Below are positions 1 through 10,820 of a stretch of DNA of 64,000 nucleotides, piece by piece (the stretch's first letter is position 1; every line of letters begins with the position of its first letter). The translations under genes and the position numbers were made by a program. Source of the stretch: Iris pallida (Eukaryota > Streptophyta > Magnoliopsida > Asparagales > Iridaceae); the NCBI GenBank assembly GCA_029216955.1, contig JANAVB010004000.1, forward strand, positions 3,905,083 to 3,969,082, given 5' to 3'. The notes below the pieces were generated by a model that did not search any database, was not told where the DNA came from, and saw only the letters and a list, made by a program, of their open reading frames with translations.

Positions 1-680
1 CGTCTCTCCTCCGCCTCACCCCCCCCCCCCCCCGCCGCCTCATCTCTGCCCCCTCCTCTTCCCACCGCCCCAACCTCCCTCCCGCAGTTCCTGCCCTCTC
101 CCCATCCACTTTCTTCCTGTTCACTATTCAAATTTCAAAATCACTCATTTCTTGCTCAAGCTCTCCCCATCAACTTGGGGCGCAGACGCTACATGCGTTG
201 CGTCCGACCATGCGCCCCCCTTGGGAGCTCTCCCGAGGGCCCCCTCGCTCATATGCGCCCAGCAATACTGCCCCCCTTTGTGCTTCCCAACATGCGCCCA
301 CCCCCCGAGCCTTCCTCCGAGCTTCTCCGCTCCCTCCGAGGCCTCTCCTATGCGCTTTCCACTGGATCCCCCCTTACGTCTCCCTCGTACAGCCAGTGGC
401 GCCCACCCTAGCCCCTCCTATGCGACCCCTCCCCTCGACTCTCCACAGCCGAGTCTCTCCCTATGCGCCCAAAGCAGTGCCCTCCTTCTATGTGCCCACA
501 GCAGAACCCTCACTGGCCCCTCCGTGCATAGCGTGACACCTCCCTGCCCCTCTTATGCGCCACCCCCTTCTCTCCTCCCGAACTATCTATGTGCCCAGCT
601 CCTTCTACTTGGGCAGCATCCCCTTTGGCAGCCTCCCTCCGCTGGCCTCCTCCTGGGGAGCAGTGCCCTCTTTCTCCGTA
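1..680 (+). repeat. LINE 5' leader: C-rich with recurring ATGCGCCC-like motif
   Basis: Very C-rich, with a 15-C run at 19-33. The motif ATGCGCCC, or one-base variants (ATGCGACC, ATGTGCCC, ATGCGCTT), recurs about nine times between 207 and 590. A 188-codon open frame (152-718) crosses it and encodes repeated CAQ/CAH and SYAPP-like peptides, which look like a by-product of the repeat. It could also be a Pro-rich N-terminus of ORF1 now out of frame. Confidence 0.5.
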
Positions 681-1870
681 AGTTGCAAGAACTTCCAACC
701 AGCGAGGAGTCCCCTTAGAAGCTTTGGTTGGCCCCACCTCGTATGCTGACAAAGTACGCCCGGATCAGATTGTCCAGAGAAAACCCATCCTTTCAGACGT
801 TACTCTTCCCGAGATAGACTATCCAACCCCAGCGACCGGGAAGTCACTATCGATTCCGTTCTCATCCGTAAACCTGGCATCGCTATACGAGCGGTTCTCC
901 TCCACGTTTGTTTTACGGTTCCCCTTGGGTTTCCCTAAGCTAGCCCGAGTGCAGAAGGAAATTTCTAAATGGAGCCTTAAGTCAGATTACAGAGTGGCTC
1001 CACTCGACCCCAAAAATATTCTTCTCCACTTATCCTCCACGACAGATCAAAAGTTAGTCCAGACTCGGGGCCCGAGCAAAATAGACTCTAAAGTCATGAC
1101 AGTTGTTAGATGGTCCCAGGACCACAACCCCAAAGAGGACTCACCCATAGTGACCGCATGGGTCACCCTCCCCAACCTACCTCTGATATGTTTTATACCA
1201 GCAGCTCTGAAAAGGATTGTCAACTCCTTCGGTACCTTTGTCGCCATAGTGGAGGAAACTAAGAACCTTACCAGAGCCAATTATGCCAAAGTCTGCCTGG
1301 AACTCGACATATCCACAGAACTCCCCAACTCCATCAACATCGAGCTAGGAAGCAAGACCCACATGCAACCAATCTTATATGAAAACACCGTCATGTATTA
1401 CAATCATTGTAACAAGAGAGGACATCGAATCAAACACTGTTACAAAGCCCACCCAGAGTTGAAAAAAACTCTGGCCCCGAAGGTTCACAAGCCAAGGTCG
1501 GACCAGGGTCAGAGATCACCCCTCTTACCACACCCAAACTCGCACATCAGATTTGAAGCCAACCCACAGCCGACTTAGCAACCCAACAAAACTGCCGAAC
1601 AGGGAAGCACCCGTCAATACCCATAACAGGTTCGATGTCTTTACGTCGGAAGAAAACACCCACACTGAAGATGACCACACTTGCACAGTCACCACTGGCA
1701 GGGAGAGCAACTTCACACCCTCTGACATTGCTACCCAGGTTAACCAAGAAGAAAACATCCCTCATCCCAACAGATCACAGAGCATTGAAGAAAGACCTGA
1801 CCACAACAAAACCATGGCAAGCACAAACAACACGGAGGGCATCGAAAGTCAGGAGAGCCTCTCACCCTGA
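681..1870 (+). pseudogene. LINE ORF1 (DUF4283-like, CCHC remnant), frameshifted
   Basis: ORF1 proteins of plant LINEs bind element RNA and act as nucleic-acid chaperones. The frame is open from 681 with no ATG; readable protein starts near 724 (motif GPTSYADKV). The body includes a DUF4283-like stretch (for example VTAWVTLPNLPL) and a knuckle-like NHCNKRGHRIKHC at about residues 222-235. In that knuckle the first Cys of CX2CX4HX4C is replaced by Tyr. The frame stops at 1578, and the polar C-terminus continues in another frame (1553-1870), so there is at least one frameshift. Its position 5' of the endonuclease/RT supports the call. Confidence 0.7.
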
Positions 1871-2141
1871 ACCATTCTCACTGAAGAACTGGCCATCATT
1901 GGCCAGAATAAGTCATCAGCTGTCAGCAAGCCATTGACACATGAGCATTCGTCCCGTCCTCTCACTTTAGAGGATCTTCCAGTCATGACAAAGCAATAGA
2001 TACCCACATCACAGAGGAAGACCCCACGACCGTACCTCTATTAGAAAATAGAAGATTAAAAACTAAAGGAGCCATTGAGTCCATGGCTATGACCACCAGG
2101 TTGACTGCAAAACTCCCCAAACACCAACAACCCAACAAGAA

Positions 2142-5100
2142 TAATGCCTACCATCCTATCCTGGAATGTTAGAGGTATTGTAAACAAACCACCTTGAGGA
2201 GATTAATCAGCCTCAAGAGAATTCATAAAATTGACATCCTAATCATCTTAGAACCCAAAATCCCCCTAAAAGACTCAAATCGATACAGCTGCAGCTGGGT
2301 TTTCACCACGCCACTGTTGGCAGACATGACATTTGGCTTCTTTATTCCTCTGATGTAAATATCATCGTGCTCGACACGACGCAAGCTCTCTCATGTTGGG
2401 TAGAGTACTCTACCCTCCTAAAACATGCCCTGTTATCTACGGTCCATGGTAGCTGCGCCATTATCGATCACAAACGGCTCTGGGCGGACCTCCTGGACAG
2501 TATCTCCATCACCTCCTATCCCCCTAGCTTCGTGTAGGTGACTTCAACGCTGTCACCAGCAGAGAAGAGAAGACGAGAGGCAGGCCTCCCCCACCAGTGG
2601 CCATGCAAGACTTCAACTCCTTCATCTTTAACGCTCATTTAACTCTCCTCCAGTTCACCGACAGCGCTTTCACTTGGTGTAACATGCAAGAAGGCGACCG
2701 CAGACAATACTCTCATCTAGACTGCGCACTCATCAACGCCTGGTGGAAAGACATGAGTATCACATCCAACCTCGCTCACCTCAACGCAATCAAATTCGAC
2801 CACGCCCCCCTTCTCATCGAAATCAATCGTAACTTAAACCAGATCAAGAAAAGTTTCACCTTTCTGGACTTTTGGTGTCACCACCCTCAATTCTTGAGCA
2901 TCATGGAGGCCGCGTGGTCCAGGACTGACTCCCTCGACCCCCTCATCCGTGTGGCCAACAAACTCAAGGCTACTAGAAAAGCCCTTACCGTCTGGAGCAA
3001 GCAGGCTTTTAAGGACATTATCCAAGCCATACGGACCGCCAAAGATGATGTGACCCGAGCTGAAGCCCTCTTTTTGAATGACAATTCTCAAGCGACCAGA
3101 AAGGCCCTGAATCTAGCCAAAGCCATCCTCAAATTCCTCATAAAAGTCAAAACCGAGTTCTGGAAGCAGAAAGCCAGGTTTAAATGGGACAGCGGCGAGG
3201 ACAAAAACACCAATTACTTTTACGCCTGCGTCAAGGGCCGCAGACAGAAGCTCAACATTCATCAGATCGCCGATGACAATAGGAGAATCATTAAAGACCA
3301 GCGTAGAATCCAACTGGCAGCGGCAAACTTCTACTCGCAGCTGTTCACTAAAGAAATTGTCATGAGAGACCCTGTTTCCCTTTCGGAGATCCCCCTCCTT
3401 ATCGACGACATGGACAACACCCACTTGGAGCTCCCCCCATCCGAGCTGGAAGTGAAAGTGGCTGTCTGGGCACTTGACGCCCACAGTGCCCCCGGTCCGG
3501 ATGGATTCAACAGTGTATTCTTCCGGACGTGCTGGGACATCATCAAGACTGACATCCACGAAGCGTCGACCGCCTTTTTCCTAGGAGCCAGGTACCCTAG
3601 ATCTATTCTTGCGCTAAATCGATCCGCATTCCCAAACAGGACAATCCTGAGACATTTTCAAATTTTAGACCCATCAGTTTATGCACCTTCACCAACAAAA
3701 TCATTTCCAAGATCATCGCAACACGCACGACCAACATTCTCCCCAAAATCATATCAGAAGAACAGAGCGGCTTCGTCCGGAGTAAAAACATACAAGACAA
3801 TATTATGCTGGCACAGGAAATGATTACGTGCATGAAATTACCTTCCAGGGGCGGGAACATCGCTATCAAATTGGACACGGAGAAGGCTTACGACAGGCTT
3901 GACTGGCAGTTCATAATCTGGATTTTTAGAGCATTCAGATTCTCGGAATCGTGGATCAGTGTTGTCTGGCGATCGATCAACAACTCGTGGTTCTCCATGG
4001 TGATCAACGGAAAAGCGGATGACTTCTTCAAATCCAGTTAGGGAGTGAGATAGGGGGAGCCGCTTTCATCTACTATTTTTATCATAGCGGCGGAAGCTCT
4101 GAGCAGAAATCTAAACAAGTTGCCGAGGACCCCACACTTCAAGCATTTTTATACAGCTAGTGGATGCCCAATCATCACTCACCTAGCTTATGCCGACGAT
4201 ATCCTTATCTTCTTCTCCAGAGACGTCGGGTCCGTGGAAGCTGTACACAATGTGCTCCAAAGATATGCTAGCTGTTTCGGCCAACGAGTCAACCCCAGAA
4301 AAAGCATCATTTATGTCCACTACAACGCCAACAGGGAGCACACCGCTACTCTAACCAACATCACCTCCTTCGATGTCGCATACCCTCCTTTCTCCTATCT
4401 CGGTTGCCCGCTGGTCTACGGCAAATCGGGCGCGGGCATCTTCGAAGGTCTTATTGGCAAAATCCGAAAAAGATTAGAAGGTTGGCATAACGCAACCTTA
4501 TTGCCAGGCGACAAAATTGTACTGATAACTCATGTGCTATCATCCATCCCTATATATACCCTAGCAGCTTATTTCCACCCCAAAGAAGGTCCTCACCTCC
4601 ATTGAGAATCTCTTCGCCACCTTCCTCCAGGGCTACAATGACTCCAAAGAAAACATCATTGGGCCAGCTAGGGCTCCATGGCCAAACCTACCGATGAGGG
4701 CTGCCTGGGATTCTTCCGACTGTATCACATTGTGGATGTCTTCTCCATGAAAATATGGTGGAAACTTCACATCGGCCGATCCCTTTGGGCATGCTTCATG
4801 AAGGCCAGATATTTCAAACACATCTACCCGGCTAGTGCCATCAGCAATAACAGATCATCGATGGCTTGGCGCCGTATTCTGTACGGTCGCACCCTAGCTG
4901 AGCGATTAATTCACCTCCAGCTGGGTTCGGGTGAATCGGCGGTATTCCTTGAAAGGTGGATGGGAGCCAACCTTATCCCTCGCCTACCAGTCGCCGTGGC
5001 AACCAATACAATCAGAGAATTATGGAACAATGCTGACTGCTGGAATTGGCTCAGAGCCCGAGAATAGTGCGGAAAGGAGGCCGCCACCACCATCCGGATC

Positions 5101-5688
5101 TTCGGCCTGAAGATTGGTACGGTCGTCGATGCACTCTCTTGGTCGGAGACCCCTAACGGCGCATTCACTATTGCCTCTGCCAGAAGGGTCATTTGCAGAA
5201 CCAGGACTCCGGTACCTATCTTGAGTCCTTTCTGGAACCCCTGTATACCAAAGAAATGGTTATTTCTAATTTAGAGATCGGTCCGCAAGAAACTCTCCAC
5301 TGTCGAAATCCTCACCACCATTGGTTACAGCTTAGCGTCAGCTTGTCATTGCTGCACCGATAAGCAGCCGGAAACAATTGACCACATTCTTCGCCATGGT
5401 GACTCTTCTGCCAGCATATGGACAGCCCTTTCCCATTGTTGCAGTATGGTTATGGTTGGTGGAAGCTTCAATAATCTTCTGGCTACCTGGGCCAATGCGT
5501 CTTATTGCAACCAGATCGTTACAGCCGCCACCACGTGGGTAATATGGAAGAACCGCAACAAAGCTAGATACGAAGTTCGCCAATTCTCCGTCGTGCAGCT
5601 ACTTCGTGAGGCCATCCGCCAGTGCAGCAAGACCTCCCATCTTTGCAAGCATGGACACAAGGATTTCTGGGAGCATTTGTCCTCCTGA
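2142..5688 (+). pseudogene. LINE ORF2: AP-endonuclease + reverse transcriptase + zf-RVT, broken
   Basis: ORF2 of L1 LINEs nicks the target and primes reverse transcription from it. The start at 2142 reads MPTILSWNVRG, the typical endonuclease N-terminus, and soon meets frameshifts. GDFNAVTS (about 2537) and DHAPLL (about 2800) are later endonuclease motifs. RT begins with SAPGPDGF near 3486. A frameshift near 3600 moves the RT to another frame, where KLDTEKAYDRLDW (about 3870) and catalytic AYADDILIF (about 4185) are seen. A zf-RVT-like CHCC...HILRHG segment lies near 5350. In-frame stops occur at about 4039, 5065 and 5271. Terminal stop TGA is at 5686-5688. There is no RNase H. Confidence 0.85.
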
Positions 5689-5801
5689 TCTTTTTTCCAT
5701 GAGAGGTCCCCCCGCATCATTTGTGTTTTCTGCTTTTTGCGCTTACTTGTAAAGGCTTCGGCATTTTGCGCCTTGAATGAATAAAAAGGGGTAGTTTTAT
5801 C

Positions 5802-5805
<4 letters not shown>
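5689..5805 (+). other. LINE 3' UTR and end
   Basis: About 110 bases follow the ORF2 stop and hold a short AATAAA at 5780, then GGGGTAG and a short AT sequence. Plant LINEs end in poly(A) or a simple repeat; here the boundary merges with a (TA)n tract, so the exact end and the target-site duplication cannot be read. Confidence 0.55.
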
Positions 5806-5859
<54 letters not shown>

Positions 5860-5861
5860 AT
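5806..5861. repeat. (TA)n microsatellite between LINE and PDX1 fragment
   Basis: About 56 bases of almost pure TA with one TTT interruption near 5845. It abuts the first PDX1-like codon directly, so it marks a breakpoint rather than an intron or UTR. Confidence 0.9.
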
Positions 5862-6138
5862 GGGGAGGCTGCCCGTGGTGTACTTTGCGATAGGAGGGGT
5901 GGCCACGCCAGCCGATGTGGCGCTGATGATGCAGCTTGGTTGCGATGGGGTGTTCGTGGGCTCGAGGATATTCAAGAGCGGGGACCCGACGAGGAGGGCC
6001 AAGGCGATCGTGCAGGCCGTCACCAACTACAGCGACCCGGAGGTCCTGGCGGAGATCAGCTGCGGGCTGGGGGAGGCCATGGTCGGGATCAATATCAACG
6101 ACCCCAAGGTCGAGAGGTTCGCCCGCCGCTCCGAATAA
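5862..6138 (+). pseudogene. PDX1: PDX1 (pyridoxal 5'-phosphate synthase, PdxS-type) C-terminal fragment
   Basis: PDX1 makes pyridoxal 5'-phosphate from ribose 5-phosphate, glyceraldehyde 3-phosphate and ammonia supplied by PDX2. The open frame (about 91 codons, stop TAA 6136-6138) matches only the last third of the roughly 310-residue enzyme: [41 protein letters not shown] and the terminal RSE. The remainder is missing; homology begins exactly at the TA tract. The phosphate-binding GSG of the family reads GSR, and two other usually conserved residues differ (YFAI where NFAA is usual). The fragment is GC-rich at third positions, unlike its surroundings. It has no start or promoter of its own and is best read as a truncated copy. 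Confidence 0.85.
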
Positions 6139-6468
6139 AATCAAAACCCTTTTTTATTTTGCTTACTACTATTATCAATCATTAAGTCGTTTTTTCGGTT
6201 GAAATTATTACAGATAATGATGTTTACTTTTGAAATATGCCTACTTGCTTTGCTATATAGACAGAAGCATGGATAAACCATTTTTCCTTTGTGGTAGTCT
6301 ATGGTCGGTCGGGCATTTGATCACATAGATGATCACCTGTTGTAGTCTGTTTTTGTTTTGGTGCAATATGGCGAACCTATTTGTTTCTGATACTTCTACT
6401 GTAATTGGTGTAACTTTGAAGTTCTTACCTACTAAAAAAATATAAAAATATAAAAATAAAATATATAA

Positions 6469-6474
<6 letters not shown>
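6139..6474 (+). other. PDX1-like 3' UTR ending in an A-rich tract
   Basis: About 290 bases of ordinary AT-rich sequence follow the PDX1 stop. An A-rich stretch (6431-6475, ACTAAAAAAATATAAAAAT type) then grades into the second TA tract. This would suit the poly(A) tail of a retroposed, 5'-truncated transcript, but no flanking duplication can be shown because both ends lie in TA repeats. Confidence 0.45.

Positions 6475-6539
<65 letters not shown>
6475..6539. repeat. (TA)n microsatellite
   Basis: About 65 bases of uninterrupted AT dinucleotides, following the A-rich tract downstream of the PDX1 fragment. Confidence 0.9.
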
Positions 6540-6541
<2 letters not shown>

Positions 6542-7828
6542 CTATTAATCGTATTTGCCAAAAATTAAAGGTTTAGCCTAATAAATATTTCCAAATATTA
6601 TTTCAAATTTTGTTACTAATACAACTTAGTTTCTAAATATTTTCCAAAATGGTTTTATGTATTTTATTTGCTTTTCCTTCGATTATCATCTTAATCTAAT
6701 CGTGTGCTTCGTATTTTGTGACTTTGTTCAATCTTCCAAATCAATCATCGGATTATGGACTATATTGGACGATGGACCGATTTTGGATTACTATTGGACA
6801 TTATGATTTTCGATGACACTTATTTGGACGATGCTATTCTGGGGATTACCATTATATTCTAGACTTTATACTCTGATATTTTTCGTGTCGACATGTTTGT
6901 GTCGCGTACATCGACTCAGATACCCGAGGCAAGTACTTACAATGATCGCTTCCATTTCCTGATAGTTACCTTATACATGATTTAGTATACATTCCATGAT
7001 TATTGTCACAATTATTACACAAGATTAGTGTTTATGGATTCTATTTTATGATTATAGTGTTCCTTGTTTACTGTGTTTCCATGATTATCTATTTTCATGT
7101 CTAGTGTTGTGATTAGAATCCTTCATTACTAGTTTACACGAAATACCTAAGTATATATGTGATGAAAACCCCGTACTTCATGATACCGCGCCTAATAGCT
7201 AATCATACAGTTCACGTATCATTAAGCCGTACCAAGTAGATCCCTCAGCCTGATCACATATAGAACGCGGTATTTAAAATGCACTTAGTATATCTATGAC
7301 TTATGCATTTCAATATTCATTATGTCACATGCCATGATTCTATGATTATTCTTTTTATTATCTATATACTTATCAGATCATGATTACAGTTATTTACCTT
7401 TGATTTCTTACTCTACTTCATGTTGTATAGTTTCTATTATGTTATGAATAATAGATTATGTATTGTATTTGCTCCCATCCTGACTGGACAACAACATTTT
7501 TATATAACATAAAGTTGTGAAAACTCAGGAATGAATATTTGATAGCGCTCCTACTCAACTTTTGACTAATTCGTGTACCGTACAGTACCACCAACCGAGT
7601 CATACTCTATTTGACAAGCCTTGAAATTGTGGGACTGTATCTATAATAAGTCGTGGAACCGTAGGACCGTACCTGCTATGACATCAAGTCAATAGTCCGT
7701 GGCATAACTTATTTTACTCAATATCGAATGACCAAGTGCCAAGTTGTGAAAACTACCGTAGAGAACATCTAAGCAACATGTTGACACTTTCCATGTTCTA
7801 CACGTATATTTGACTCAATGGAATTATT
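6540..7828 (+). other. AT-rich DNA, probable decayed gypsy LTR-like sequence
   Basis: No credible ORF. Short stretches resemble the distal part of the D-type LTR in the same order: TACCCGAGGCAAGTACTTAC near 6920, and CCCATCCTGACTGGAC near 7476 (D has CTGTCCTGACTGGAC near 30075). This suggests an old Ty3/gypsy LTR. Element A inserted at its right edge; TTATT at 7824-7828 is the left target-site duplication. Confidence 0.35.
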
Positions 7829-8836
7829 TGTTGACCCAAACTGGATCGCAATTAACCTAATCTTGATAATTAACAAATTGATATTTGACATGATCCAACT
7901 CGACACGTAAATCGTCATCAAGCTACAAATCAGACGACTATCAAATATCAAGTCAGACAATCATCATCGACAACTGCTAGACGAATACTACTGGAACTTG
8001 TCATTGGAAGTCTTTATTTTTTTCACACTTTTATTGAGTCTAGAATATTATACATTGAGTCGCACTGAGTACCTCAACCATAGACTAGATAACCAAAAAG
8101 CTCCACAAACAAAAAGCCAAACTGCCAAAGCCCAACAAGCCCATGAGTATTCTGTCTCCAAGGAGGCAGAGTTCGGGCCGAACTCTGCCCCCACACAGGG
8201 TTTGGGCCGAAATTTGTCTCCTAATTTTTAGGAGCTAATTTTTAGGGATTGCTCATTGCAAGTTGTCCAACGGCCAAAATTTCAAATTTTTGGACAGAGT
8301 TCTGGCCGAACTCTGCCTCCCAGAACTAGTATATATAGGCACCCTTTTCTTCTATTTCAAATCATCCAATCTTCTCTTCTCTTCTACTCGTATAGCCTAT
8401 ACTAAAGAGCCATACTCTTCTCAACAACTAGCTACAAAACTTCCCAAGCCTACAAGGTGCTCGGTACGAGTCAATTAGAAGTTTGTGTGCAAGAGTCTTG
8501 AAAAATTCACTTGAAAAATTCTAAGTTTCGCCTCAGCGATCTTTCAAGAAGTTGGCGTGCTCTTCTAAGTAAAGGCACATGGTTGTAAAGCTATTTCACA
8601 AATAGTGGATTTCAATCCTGTGCTAGAGTTCTCACGCCTAGACTAGTCCTCCACGAGGAAAACAAGGTTAAAATTGTTGTGCCTCCGTATGCTCTCTTAT
8701 CTTCATTTAATTTTTGTACTTACACTCTGATTAATTATTTGCTAGTTGGGATTGAATAGAGTTAAATTTTTTAATTGTTCATTATTGACACAGGTACTCT
8801 ATTCACCTCCCTCTAGAGGTGCCTACACGTACTTTA
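7829..8836 (+). repeat. Element A 5' LTR
   Basis: Begins TGTTGACCC and ends CGTACTTTA; the 3' LTR ends CGTACTTCA, so the final CA has mutated. About 1008 bp. TATATATA at 8330-8336 is the likely core promoter, with the transcription start expected near 8360. The region after it (CACAAATAGTGGATTTCAATCCTG and following) is conserved with the LTR of B. Confidence 0.92.
8161..8336 (+). promoter_or_regulatory. U3 palindromes and TATA box of element A
   Basis: An inverted repeat spans 8161-8191: GGAGGCAGAGTTCGG, a central G, then CCGAACTCTGCCCCC. A decayed copy follows at about 8196-8216, and a third at 8295-8315 (CAGAGTTC-TGGC-CGAACTCTG). TATATATA lies 14 bases further on. Position upstream of the TATA box makes them candidate dimeric transcription-factor sites. 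Confidence 0.6.
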
Positions 8837-8838
8837 AT

Positions 8839-8850
8839 TGGTATCAGAGC
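8839..8850 (+). other. Primer binding site of element A (initiator tRNA-Met)
   Basis: TGGTATCAGAGC starts two bases after the 5' LTR. It is complementary to the 3' end of plant initiator tRNA-Met, the usual primer of Ty1/copia elements. Confidence 0.92.
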
Positions 8851-8884
8851 CCTGTTCTCTAGATTTACATCCTAGAGTTGATCC

Positions 8885-10820
8885 ATGGCAACCACACAAC
8901 CCATCTCTACCAACTATGGTGAGGGTTAATCCACAAATAGGCCACCCCTATTTGATGGGACCAACTACATATATTGGAAGACTAGAATGAGTTTTTAACT
9001 TAAGGCTCTAGACTTTGACATGTGGACTGTAGTCACTGATGGCTACAAGAAACCTCCTAGAATAACTGTCGAGGGGAGTCTCGTCGAGAAACCCTACGAA
9101 AAGTATACTGATCAGGAGAAGAAACAGGCAAGTCTAGATGCTAGGGCTATTAATGCTTTTTTATGTGCCATAGATATGACTGAATTCAACAGGGTATCCA
9201 CATGCACCACCTCGCACGAAGTATGGAAGCTTTTGGAGGTGACTCATGAAGGGACCACACAAGTCAAAGAATCAAAAGTCAGTCGTCTGACACAAGAGTA
9301 CGAGGCTTTCAAGATGAAGCCAAATGAGACGATCACTCAAATGTTCACCAGATTCCTCGACATCGTCAACCTGCTATCTTCTCTTAGAAAAGATTATTCC
9401 AACCATAAGAAGATACACAAAGTGCTACGAGGATTGTCGAAGGTCTGGAACCCCAAAGTTATGACGATCATCGAAGGCAATGATCTCACGACAATGTCAC
9501 TAGAAACATTGATGGGCAAGTTGATGACACATGAGCTCGATCTAAAAGATTTCAAAGAAATAGCTCCAAAAGAGAAGGAGATTACATTGAGAGCTCATCG
9601 CCGAAGAACCAGCTCAGAAGACACTGATGACGATGACTCTGAAGGTGACGACCAAGCTCTCTTAGTTCAAAATTTCAAGAAGTTCCTACGCTTCAACAAA
9701 AAGAAGAGAGAACAAAGAGACGATAAGGAAGAACCCACCTGCTTCGGATGCAAAAAGATGGGACATGTCAAGAAAGATTATCCCTTAGCAAAGAAGGGAA
9801 GCAGATATGAGAAGCCGTACAAGAAGCCAACTGCAAGGAAGTATGACAACACTAGCATCTGGCATAAAAGTGAGGCTAGTGATTCAGACGAGGAAGATGA
9901 CTCTCCGTAAAACACGGCTAACGTTTGTCTAATGGCGACTTCAGAAAAGGTAAAAGATTCTTTTGATGATTTCTCTTTTGATGAACTTGGTGATGCTTTT
10001 AGTGATCTACTTGAAGATCACAAAAAGGTTATCAATAAATATAAACATACAAAGGATAAAGTCAAGGACTACGAAACCGAGATCCATAGACTTTCATGTT
10101 TACTAGAAGATGTTAGAAACACTACACCCATAAAAAACACTGAAGAGGTATCCAAGCTTAAATTAAGCCTACACGATGCCGAATCAATCATTGAGAAACA
10201 AACAATTGATATCACGGCTTTAAACAAAGAACTGGCTGAAGAGAAAAACAAGTTCGAAATTGCTACAGGTAGAATACACAGTCTTACTGCTAAATGTGAT
10301 GAGTTAAATGTCGTCTCTAAGAAATTAGATATTAAACTGGACAAGCAAGTTATTCAAATAGTCTCATAGTCACAACACGTACAAACATGTGCTAATTCAA
10401 CACAAAAAGGCACATCACCACAAGAACACTCATCCACATGCTACACAAAATTATGCTTTCATGTATACCTATTCATATGCAGCACGTAAGATACATACAC
10501 GTAAACATCATTATCATCCTGCTGCACTCAATCACTATCATCATCATAATGCTGCACACAGTCACTATAATCACCCTACTAGCTATCATCACCCTACTTA
10601 TAGACATCACTATCAATATGCTCCTAGCATAAACATGCATGCTAGATGTACTTATTGTAACCTACATGGACACATTTCTCCATAATGAAGGATTAGGAGA
10701 TTAGTTGATAGAAATATATATGCATGGGTACCAAAGTCTAACCTCTCATGACCCACAAGAATCTGGGTACCAAACGTCACATCTACTCGTGGTGTAGGTG
10801 GACCTTCCCTCTTCAACTAG
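8885..10820 (+). pseudogene. gag: Element A gag, with stops and a frameshift
   Basis: Gag forms the virus-like particle. The ATG is at 8885, with in-frame stops at 8927 (where B has CAG) and about 8996 (where B has a Tyr codon). Recognisable from MWTVVTDGYKKP onward. Zinc knuckle CFGCKKMGHVKKDYP has Tyr for the last Cys. A coiled-coil extension (9932-10369) and a His-rich tract (10389-10685) follow in a shifted frame. A second, half-preserved knuckle, CTYCNLHGHISP, ends that frame. Gag stops at TAG 10818-10820, exactly where B stops. Confidence 0.85.

Larger units (their letters stand above)
1..5797 (+). mobile_element. Degenerate L1-type plant LINE (non-LTR retrotransposon)
   Basis: A C-rich leader, an ORF1 with a DUF4283-like region and a zinc-knuckle remnant, then an endonuclease-RT ORF2 ending in a zf-RVT-like segment follow in the order usual for plant L1 LINEs. 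Neither LTRs nor an RNase H domain are visible. The left boundary may lie outside the window. The right end is put just after AATAAA-rich sequence at 5780-5797, before a (TA)n tract. Several frameshifts and stops make it inactive. Confidence 0.85.

Noticed and set aside
152..718. 188-codon Pro/Cys-rich open frame at the window start
   Set aside because: Arises from the C-rich ATGCGCCC repeat; repeated peptides mirror the DNA repeat. Kept only as part of the LINE leader.
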